Source: Rhizaria sp. SCN 62-66
Lineage: Eukaryota; Rhizaria, unplaced
Reading direction: 5' to 3'
DNA length: 64,000 nt
Assembly (NCBI GenBank): GCA_001724265.1
Contig: MEDY01000123.1
Location: 1 to 64,000 of the forward strand
The number at the start of each line of letters is the position of its first letter. Positions within the stretch are counted from its first letter, which is position 1. The notes under the pieces were generated by a model that did no database searches, was not told the DNA's origin, and was given only the letters and a program-made list of their open reading frames with translations. Both the position numbers and the translations under genes were made by a program. Of the stretch, positions 46,306 through 55,684 are shown in pieces.

Positions 46306-49300
46306 ATGAACGCTTTAGGCTCCGCCGCGACGTCTTGCGCGTCTGCGACTTGCTTTCCTCCCCGTGCCCCCTGCGGCATCGATGTCACAGTGCTCACGCC
46401 TGTCTACAACGCGGCAGCCTACCTGCCTGACTGCATTGCCACCCTGCTTGCTCAGGACGTCCTTGACACACCGTTCTGCCTGACACACAACCCGCACCCC
46501 GATACAGCGCCCGCGAGCTCGAGCAGCGCCGCTTGCGTGAGTGCGGACGCTGCCTCTCCGTGCTCGCGCTCACCCGCACGACTCGAGTGGAGCATCTACG
46601 ACGACGCCAGCAGCGACGACTCCGTCGCCGTGATCCTCTCGCACGCGCCCGCCCTTCTGGCCCGTGGCGTCTCGCTCGTCATCTCGTCTTTCTCACATCC
46701 GCACCCGATCCGTCTTGACGCCAGCGCACCCCCCGCCGCGCACGGCGCCCTGGTCGCGGCCGCCGTCGCCGCGCTCGCCCCGTGCCACCTGCCCGCGCCC
46801 GCCGCTGTGGCCGCGGCCGCCGATGCGTACCGACGCTACGACGCGTGGGCCGCGAACCACGCTGCTGAGGCCGTCGCGGCCGCCGCGGCCGCCGCCGCCG
46901 ACGCTGCGAACGGTGGTGGGCAGTCGAGTGCCAAGGGGGGCAACCTGCCTGCGGGGTGGAAGGTCGACTCGAAGGGCCGCGCGCGCAAAGTCAAGCCGGC
47001 CCCCGGAAGTGAGGCCGCTGCCGGCGCAAGCGAGAGGCGGCCTAAGCTGAGTGCGGAGGAAATTGAGCGGCTGAAGGCCGAGGCTGCTGCCCGCAAGGCT
47101 GCTGCACTCAATGCTGCTGTGACCACAAGTGCTGGTGTTGACACCGCTGCTGCCCCTTTGACGACTGCAGCTTCAAGCAATAGCACCGACTCGACCGCAA
47201 ACCTTGCCACTGAAGAGAGCGCTGTCGCAGTCGTGAAGCGTCCTCGCACAACCTCGAGCAATAGTAATGATAGTACCGCCAACAAGTGTGATACTGATGA
47301 CAGCAACTCCGTCTCCGTCACCTGTGCCTCTGCCGTCTTTGCACCTGACGCCGCTTTGGCTCCAGCCGCTATCTCAACGCCCACACCCGCGCCCGCGCCC
47401 GCTGTGCCCTCGGCTGCGGCGGCGACTGCGTCCGCGGCGGCGACTGCCTCCGCGGGCCTGCACCCGCTGGTGCCGCGCGTGCGCGACGTGGGCCACGCGC
47501 GCAACCGCGCGTTGTTGCAGTCGCGCGGCGCATGGCTGCTGATGCTCGACGCGGACGACTGCACGCCGCGCCGCCGCGTGGGCACTGTGCTGCGCTGGGC
47601 TTGCGCGGACTGGGCGCGGCAGCACCAATCACACCGCACGGGCACCAGCGGCGATGCGACGGACTCATGCTCACAATTGCAGTCGCATTCGCAGTCTCAG
47701 TTGCAGTTGCAGTCGCAGCGCGGTGCGGAGGAGCCCGCGTACCCGCCGCCCGTGCTGTACGGCACGCGGTTCACGCGCACGCCGGCCGGCTCCACACCGC
47801 GCTACAACGCCTTCCTCAACGCGCTGTCCGCGGACGAGGTCGTGCAGTTCCGCCACCGCGACCTCACGCTGGTGCAGCCCACGTGGCTGCTGTCGCGCAC
47901 GGCCTATGCGGTCACGTTTGCGCTCAACATCAACACCAACTCTGCCGAGAACAATATCGGTGACCACGCAAGTGCTATCGTGAACACTGGCGACTACCGT
48001 GCAGTGCGCGCGTGGGCGCGCTCGCAGTTTGCCAACCCGCTGACAGGTGCTCCTGCTGTAGCTCACCAGAGTGATTGTTCGCGCAAATCCGTTCCTGGGT
48101 TAGACTTGCAATCACATGACTTACAGTCACTCTTATTGCCTATGAATAACAATGTAGATCCCGCCGATACTGCTTCTGTTGCCAAGGCAATGGACAGCGT
48201 CTTTTTTCCCTGCCCGCAGTCATCGCCCCAAGCTGCTGACTTGCTATCAAGTACAACGTCTGCGCTTACAGGCACTGTGCCCACGGTTTCTGTGACGGCG
48301 CCGCACTACTGCCCGTTCTCCCGCGACCCCGTGCTCCTCTCGAGCGTGAGCACTCGCACCAGCAGCGACTCGACGCCGCCGCTGGTGACTGTGAGCAGCG
48401 GCGTCGACCTCGGCGGCGGCTACCCGCAGACCGGGCTCGGGACCCCCGAAGACCTGCTCTTCTTCCACCGCGCGCTCCGCAGCGGCGCGCGCCTGGGCCT
48501 GTGTCCGCTGCGCTCGGCGGAGGTCGTGTACCGCTACAGCGCCACGTCGGCCAGCGCCAGCGTCAAGATCGGCGCAATGATGGCCAATCGCGTGGAGCAC
48601 TTTGAGACGACCGTGCTCACGACGCTGCCCGCGGCCGCCTGCGCCGGCAACGCGCAGGCGGACACTGCGGCGCAGGCCACTTCAAACTCGCGAAAGAACA
48701 AGAATAAGGACAAGAGCCAGAACGATGCGTCGGGTGACGCCGCGAGTGCGCCAATGTGCGATAACGACGCGGCAACTGCTGAGGCCAACGCTCGTGCTGG
48801 TGTGACCGCTATGACCGATAGTGATGTCTCTGCTGTTGCTGCCGTGAGTCCCTCTGTGAGCACCTGTGGTCCTGATGTCAATGCTCCCAATGAGAGCGCT
48901 TTTATTCGCATCAGTGATATGCTTGTGCCCTTTGCTGCTGAGGCGAGTGAGTCAGAGCTTGAGACCGCAGCCACCCTTGTGATCGCTGATGCTGCCGCTG
49001 ATGCGGAGGCTAGCGCTGGTGGCAGTGCACGTGGCGGGAATGAAGAGGCAACGGCGTCGGTATTGCGCAAGAGCGATATCATAGCTGGCCGTAGCGTTAA
49101 TGTTAGCACAACGACGAATGTTTCAAGCGACAACCGCAATGCTACTACTGGCTCGTTGGAGTCCAATGCAGGCGCTGCTGCTCCATGCGCGGCAACCACG
49201 CTTCCTGACTGGGACTGGGGCGACCCCAGCGTCAAGTTCGGCATCTGGGGCAACGGGCGCGACGGCAAGCGCTTCTACAACGCGCTCAGCGGCGCTGCTC

Positions 49301-49632
49301 GCGACCGCGTGCGGTGCTTTTACGAGGTGAACCCGCTCAAAGTGGGCTCGGTGTACCGCGAGCACGGTGGCAAGCGCGTCGTGCCGATTCTGCCCGTGAC
49401 AGAGTGCACGGCGCCGTTCGTGGTGTGCGTCGCGCGCGACGCGAGCGCCGGGAGCGAGGGCGGCAACATGAGCAACAGCAACAATGTCGCTGGGGAGAAT
49501 GAGGCGAATGTGGACTCGACCACGAGCAAGGCTACTAGTGCTGCTGCTGACGAAGATAATGCGGGCGCTGGTGAGGTGGAGAGGAGGCTTGCGCAGTTCA
49601 GGCATGGCATTGACTACTTTCACATTGTTTAA
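46306..49632 (+). CDS. B3GNTL1-like family 2 glycosyltransferase
   Basis: Single exon, 1,108 residues, stop TAA; human B3GNTL1 has about 361. Conserved islands follow the B3GNTL1 order: VTVLTPVYNAAAYLPDCIAT, WSIYDDASSDDS, RDVGHARNRALLQSRGAWLL with acidic metal motif LDADD (about residue 413), LVQPTWLLSRTAY, GTPEDLLFFHRAL (about 712), and the C-terminal FGIWGNGRDGKRFYNALSG (about 978), FYEVNPLKVGSVY, VPILPVTECTAPFVVCVA and HGIDYFHIV. That C-terminal domain is specific to this subfamily within GT2. The enzyme is predicted to transfer a sugar from a nucleotide donor, but donor and acceptor are not established for the family. No signal peptide or membrane anchor is seen, suggesting a cytosolic protein. 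At least three Ala/Ser/Asp insertions of 100-250 residues separate the islands. No in-frame TAG. Confidence 0.88.
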   Translation: MNALGSAATSCASATCFPPRAPCGIDVTVLTPVYNAAAYLPDCIATLLAQDVLDTPFCLTHNPHPDTAPASSSSAACVSADAASPCSRSPARLEWSIYDDASSDDSVAVILSHAPALLARGVSLVISSFSHPHPIRLDASAPPAAHGALVAAAVAALAPCHLPAPAAVAAAADAYRRYDAWAANHAAEAVAAAAAAAADAANGGGQSSAKGGNLPAGWKVDSKGRARKVKPAPGSEAAAGASERRPKLSAEEIERLKAEAAARKAAALNAAVTTSAGVDTAAAPLTTAASSNSTDSTANLATEESAVAVVKRPRTTSSNSNDSTANKCDTDDSNSVSVTCASAVFAPDAALAPAAISTPTPAPAPAVPSAAAATASAAATASAGLHPLVPRVRDVGHARNRALLQSRGAWLLMLDADDCTPRRRVGTVLRWACADWARQHQSHRTGTSGDATDSCSQLQSHSQSQLQLQSQRGAEEPAYPPPVLYGTRFTRTPAGSTPRYNAFLNALSADEVVQFRHRDLTLVQPTWLLSRTAYAVTFALNINTNSAENNIGDHASAIVNTGDYRAVRAWARSQFANPLTGAPAVAHQSDCSRKSVPGLDLQSHDLQSLLLPMNNNVDPADTASVAKAMDSVFFPCPQSSPQAADLLSSTTSALTGTVPTVSVTAPHYCPFSRDPVLLSSVSTRTSSDSTPPLVTVSSGVDLGGGYPQTGLGTPEDLLFFHRALRSGARLGLCPLRSAEVVYRYSATSASASVKIGAMMANRVEHFETTVLTTLPAAACAGNAQADTAAQATSNSRKNKNKDKSQNDASGDAASAPMCDNDAATAEANARAGVTAMTDSDVSAVAAVSPSVSTCGPDVNAPNESAFIRISDMLVPFAAEASESELETAATLVIADAAADAEASAGGSARGGNEEATASVLRKSDIIAGRSVNVSTTTNVSSDNRNATTGSLESNAGAAAPCAATTLPDWDWGDPSVKFGIWGNGRDGKRFYNALSGAARDRVRCFYEVNPLKVGSVYREHGGKRVVPILPVTECTAPFVVCVARDASAGSEGGNMSNSNNVAGENEANVDSTTSKATSAAADEDNAGAGEVERRLAQFRHGIDYFHIV

Positions 49633-50492
49633 GTTCGCATATGTTCTTGTGTACCCCTTATCCTTTTGGTGCGCTCATCAGCTGGCATATTTTGATTCGC
49701 ACTAGGGTTGCTTTGTTTTGAAATGACTGTTGATACATAGATCTTTGATGACAATGGTCGAACAACTTTTGACTGTGGAGAGCTTTTGTCGGTTGGTTCC
49801 CTTCAATGCGACTTGAAAAAAATTGTCAAACGAGAAATACTTTATTTTAATGAATCACATTTTGATGCTTAAGTTATTTGACACGTAATAATACCGTACT
49901 TGACAGTGCTATTTACGCAACACATGAGAACCACGTTGCATACTCGTTTTATTGTGATTTCGTCAAACACTAGCCGTTGTGGGACTCGCTGGTGAGACGA
50001 GGGACGAGTGCTGATCTTGCGACAGCAAGATCTTTATCAGTGCTTCGTCAAGAAATGCAATAATATCTTAAAACAGCAGATCCGGACATTTAAAATTCAT
50101 TTCGATAATTATGATTTCCGAAAAGCTTGTCTTGGCATAAATGGGCGTGATTAAAAAAAAAGAGATGGTTCGGGACTCGTTGGCATGGCTCGGCGCATCT
50201 TCTCACATCGTGTCTCTTGATCTTGGATAATATAGCCACCTCTTTATTTTACGAGTACGCTTCAACTTTAAAGACGTGCATCCAACTTGTTTCGCACGTT
50301 GGCAGACCTCGGATCGTCAGCACTCGCACAGCTTTATTATCACAGTCCCACTTTGACTTCAAGTTCATAGGCTGTCGGCGACGATCACACAAAGAAGCAG
50401 TCTAGTTCTTCGCCTCTGATCGCCCAAAAAAACACAGCAACTCGAAGCGTTAGCCGCGTTGTATTCTCTTTGCGCTACTCGAGTCTTTTTTG
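49633..50492. other. Intergenic, upstream of homeobox gene
   Basis: 860 AT-rich bases between two plus-strand genes, one of the longer spacers, so probably the control region of the TALE homeobox gene. A short inverted repeat of gcacgag/ctcgtc type may exist near 50000-50045 (ctgatcttgc...gcaagatc). No gene seen. Confidence 0.5.
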
Positions 50493-53400
50493 ATGTCGGC
50501 GGTATCGCGTCTGCTGTCTCCTCGTCTGTCATCGATCTCGAACATCAACACCCCTCACGACGTTGCAAACAGCACAAACTCAGCCACAGCAACACTCGTC
50601 GCCAGCAAGTCGCCACAGTTTGCTGCGACTTCAAGTCGCAAGGAGGAAACCAAGTCGTCTATCGGCGGCTACTCGCCCCCTTTGCCGTCGCTGCTCACGG
50701 TCACGACCACAATGAGTTCGCCTACTGACAGCGCTCACATGCCAGCTGACAGCGCTCACAACAGCAACGTACAGATCAGCTCAAAGTACAGCGCCAACCC
50801 TGACATTGTTGGCGTGGCGCATAGCGCGGGCACCGATGTATACCCACCGAGCTCTGTGCCTGTGTCCGCAGAAACCACTGCTTCTGCACCCTCGGTCGCC
50901 ACCAGCAGCAGCCACACTGCAGATGCCATTGTTGCTGCCAACGAGAAACAAGTCAGCTCTGGTCTGGCAAGCCACACATCATCGGCGCGTCACACAGCAC
51001 TATCGCCAATGACATTCAGCACAAGCACGCATACGAACGGTCGTGCGCCACCATATGCGCCCTTTGCCAGCTCCCCGATGCAGCTGCAGCAGCTCCATAA
51101 GCAAAGCCTATAGTTTGCACATCAACCAAAGCAACACGCAAGCGAGATTGCACCGTACGGCGTTTCCCAGGCTGCGCGCGACTCTATCCAGTCTCACAGC
51201 GCTGGCGCCGCCGCTGCGCTGTCTCTCGCGCTAGGGACCCGGCAACACGCCCCCGTCGATACCACGGTGACGCCGCGCCCGCACGCGCCGGCGCGCAGGC
51301 CAGACAGCCCAGTGTTGAGCGCCGCTGTGCCGTCGCGCGTTACGCCTCAGCTTTACTCGCCGCAGAGCCAACCACCCGGTGCTGGAGTTGTCCCAGCTGC
51401 AACAGCCGCCACAGCGCAAACGCTGTTCGGCAGTGGGCTCAGCGGCGACGGCAACCGCGTAGACAGCAGTGGCGACCTGCGGTCAGCGAGCAGCCGTGCG
51501 AACAACGGCAACGACATCGGTAACAGCAACGCAGTAGGCGCTCAGCCGCATTGTGCAAGTGAAAACAACATCATCGGTTTTGGTGCGTTACATGCGCCAA
51601 CTACGCAGCGCGCGGCAACCTACTCACTGCCACAGTCACACACTGCACAGAGCCCATGCGCAAGCACGGCGCCCATTAAGTCCAAGCATTAGACTCAGCA
51701 TAGGTACATGATACAGCGAGCTGGGGCAACTCACGCATCATCTGCCAACCAAGCTAACAGTTACGCCGGCGCCGACTCGACTGATGTCAGCAACTTTACG
51801 AATACGGCGCGCGAGACAACTGGTGCTTTTGCGGCGTTCACCAGAGAAGCTTTGCACTCATCCTACACAAGCGCTAAACTGCACCCACCGCCGCGTCCTA
51901 GATCAGCGCAGGCGCTAGGAGCGACGTCGATGCGACTTGCAAGCGAGGCTCTTGGATTTGCTACTTCAAGTGCCCATGGTCATGGCCGTTATATCCTTGG
52001 TCATGACGCAAGCAGCGCGGTTGCTGAAGCTGCAAGCAGTGCTGCACGTGCCGCTCTGACTGGAACAGAGCTGTTGAACCAGTTGCCCACGCCCAGCCCT
52101 GGATTAAGCAATATTAGAGGCGGTCGTATAAACGCGCAACATAGCTCAAGTTCACTTCTCTCAGCTATACTCGGCGCTAATGTCACGGCAACAACCTACA
52201 TCAACTCCCTTGCATCAACGACTCCAACGCTACATCTCACACCGAGTCACTCAACAATCGTTAACTCAAGTAGCAACACCGGCACGAGCACTGGAACCAA
52301 TGTGATGCATGCCCACGACAGCGCGTATGGTCATAGTTGCAGTTCAGCAGGAAACAACAGCGCACACGCGATGCGCGGTGGTCTTGCAGGCAGTCTCTTG
52401 CGTACTGTCACTCCCTTGCTTCGCGTTGGCTCGGCGTCAATTCTCATGGCATCGCCTGCCGCGCTTGTTGCGTGGCGCGCTAACCGGTCCGGCCACAGTC
52501 ACGCTGCAGCAGTTGATGGAATGCGGACTGCCTCGGCATTTCCTCCGACTTCGATCGCGTCTGTGGGACGCGCAGCTGCAGTCACCGCGGCAGCATATGC
52601 GCAAAACGGCTGTGGCAATAACAATGCGATCTACCGTAGTGACAGTGTCATGACTGCAGCTAGTACCAACGGTAGCGTCAGCGACGAGTTGTGGCGTGAG
52701 CTTGGTGCTGCGACGCCGCTGCTGTCATCAACTGGCAATGCAATTGCAGCAAGCCACGTGTACACCGACTTGAATGCTAAGGAACACGTGCTCACACATA
52801 ATTCCACATCGAGCAACAAGAGCAATACTATAAGTAGTCAACAAGGAGATGGCCATAAAGACGCCGTCACAACGCCCGTCTTTTCCGATCCACTGAAGCC
52901 GTCGTTTGTTGACGGATCGGCGCAAGCTTTAGCACCGTGTCGTGCACAAAATGCCCATCATGAACCAGGACAACGGTTGACAATGCAACCCCCGACAGTG
53001 CCGTGTCTAGATAGTACCGGGCAAACAAAGTTTGCAGGTAAGAGAGTACTTGCCCACGGCGATGGATTCGTGCTGAAACCTTTTACGCACGGCAGTGACA
53101 GTCTTTCTGCATCTATGCCTGCAGTTGGCGCCGCAAAAAAACAGCAGTTTACTTTACATCTAACGAGCGGGAATGCTAGTTACCCAGCGTCTCATTCACA
53201 TCACGCCCGCTTTAGTCCTGCACCACTTGCTGCACCCACACCGCCACCGCATTATGGTGCAATTCCTGCAAGCACGGCCGGAGGAGCAAGTGGTCGCCTG
53301 GGATCGCTTGCTTCAAAAGCCGACCCTAGAGAGCTGAACAATGCGGATGTCCTGCAACAGCAACAACAGCAACAACAACCGCAAAAGCAGCCGCGCCGAC

Positions 53401-55193
53401 AGCCACAACTGTTCGGCGGCAGTGATAATGATGACGAAGACCACAAGCACAGTGAGGACGACAATACAGTCTTCCTCGGTTCTGTCATCGACCCCAAAGC
53501 CCACCAGCAAACCACCGGAACTGAACAGGGTCCCGCTTACTTGCCGTCTAACACCGCGATGCTACTGCACACCAACAGCAGCAACCCGGATATTAGAACC
53601 GGGCGTGGACTCAAGCGGCAGCTGTCATCACAAACACTCCCCACCACTGACAGCATTGGTGCCACTGCTGCCTACAGTCATCTGCGCCAGGCTATCTCAC
53701 GCGGACATGATGTGCAGTGGCTACACCAACATCATAACCAACAATGGCAGCCTCCGTCTGCCACTGCGTGTGCACCTAATGCACAGTTGCACTGTCAGCC
53801 AGATCCGACGTCACAGCAACAGCAGTTTTAGCAACAACACCAAACGCAGTTAACACACGCAACTGCAGCACAAAGCTCGACCGCACTTGGGACTGAGCAA
53901 CCGCATCTTCGCTTTGAGCAGTTTCCTGCCAGCCATTTTACAACTGCACACAAACACTCAGCTATGGTCATGCCAAACGCCGGTGCACAGTCTAGCGCGC
54001 AGGGTAGTGTGCTGCCTTTGTGCACCGCGGTCGGAACACCTGATGCTAATCACATTGGTCAGACAAATGGACTCGGTGCCGCGACTGCTGGCTTCTTTGC
54101 GCAAACTGGCCTGCTGTGGATGGGCTCCCAACCGCCAGTATTGCCAATTGCAAGTAAAATCAACGCACTTCCTGTCCCCTCGGCGGCGGCAGCAAACCCC
54201 ATAGTCAATGGCAGCGCAATCACACACCGAGTTGCATCAGTCGGCAGCACGACAGTTAACGGCAGAGCCACGCACCGCTTCAACACAAGCGCCGCCAGCA
54301 GCACACTGCACCGCAACGCCGTCTACGCCCTCGAGACCGCGTCCGGTCGCCGCGTCCCGCGCCGCCGCGCTTTTCCGGGCTCGCCCGAGAGCGTCTACAG
54401 CACTGGCGCCAACCACCACGCTGTCACCGGTGTCGGCGGCGGCAGGAGGGCAGGTTTCGGCCGTCGCTACAACGCCGGCGGCGAGGCCCCCATCATCATA
54501 CGCGGCGCACGCCTCGCGCCCGACCCCGCGGTTGCGGCAGCCGCAGCCGCAGCGGCAGCAGCCGCCGCCGCGTCGGGCGACCCGCTGAGCGTTGCCGCCG
54601 GCGACAGCCCCAGCGGCCTGACTGCGCAGGGTTTGGACCGTGCGCGCGCAATCGCGAGGGAGATGGCCGAGGCGCGGCAGCAGCGGGGCCACTCGACGGC
54701 AGGCCAGAGGTCGCTGCCGGACGACTCGCTGCAAACACTGCAAAACGTACGTCTGCGTTACTATGATGTTATATACCTCTGATACAAACTGTGTTTGAAT
54801 TCTGGTTTCACTTACATTGACGTGTTCTCATTCCTCTTGGTTGTCATTCTTCTGTTTAAGTGGCTATACACCCACTTCGACGAGCCTTACCCAACTGAGC
54901 AAGACAAAGAGGAGCTTGCGCTCGCGACAGGTTTGACAGCGAAGCAGGTCAACTACTGGATGATCAACGCGCGTGTCCGCCTGTGGAAGCCTGCAATCGC
55001 GCGGGTGCGGGCTGACGGCGAGACGGAGGCCCAGGCTGCGACTGGGGCGGATGCTGGTATGGAAGCTGCTGCAACCGCAGCTGAATCCGCTCTCAGCATC
55101 GCCGTTGCAGCAGCAGCCGCAGCCGCGACAGCAGCAGGTGCAGGAACAACATTCAGTCGTACAAATGCCTTAAACAACAATAACAATAACTGA
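50493..55193 (+). CDS. TALE-class homeodomain protein with three in-frame TAGs
   Basis: Exons 50493-54746 and 54861-55193; 114-nt intron (GTACGT...AAG, phase 0); about 1,528 residues; stop TGA. The homeodomain (about 1409-1468) is rebuilt by splicing: LPDDSLQTLQN joined to WLYTHFDEPYPTEQDKEELA, then LATGLTAKQVNYWMINARVR and LWKP. The PYP three-residue extension between helices 1 and 2 and NARVRLWKP are TALE hallmarks, closest to the BELL/KNOX style. The DNA-contact Asn is kept; the usual WFIN is WMIN. The 1,400 residues before it are Ser/Thr/Ala/Asn/Gln/His-rich with no domain I recognise. TAG occurs at codons 207 (51111-51113), 400 (51690-51692) and 1113 (53829-53831), all upstream of the homeodomain. 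Codons are less GC-rich than in neighbours. A sequence-specific transcription factor is the likely role. Confidence 0.85.
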
Positions 55194-55684
55194 GTTAAGA
55201 TCATCAAATGATCTCCTCTCCATGAAATGAAATCAGCTTCAATCGTACGTGTGTTCGCAATGATGAAAACCTACGCAAACAAGCCCACTACACTCCACTG
55301 CATGTGGCACAATTACACGGAAGTACACGCATGACGCAAGCCGATGTGTAACCCTTCTCAATCAACATTAGACTAACTCGGTGTGAATCATTTTCGGACC
55401 AAATTTATCGAACTGTTTATACGTACCAGTCAGGTGCATGTTAATACTGGAAGTACACTTAACTTATATGTGTTTCGAATATGACTAATGTATTCTCAGA
55501 TGAACAAATAAAGAGATGAAATCTGGCCCTCAAGCGCTTCGATAGTTACGAAACTGTAAACTTAAACACAATGTCTCACCTATCACATAAGCATGACCCA
55601 ATTGATCGTCAACTCTGAATAACTCAATACAGCAATTAACATAACATGTACATGCGATCATTTCCGCCGCTACTGCTGCACAAT
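55194..55684. other. Intergenic, convergent 3' ends
   Basis: 491 AT-rich bases between the homeobox gene and the FOP-like gene; no gene or RNA recognised. Confidence 0.6.
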
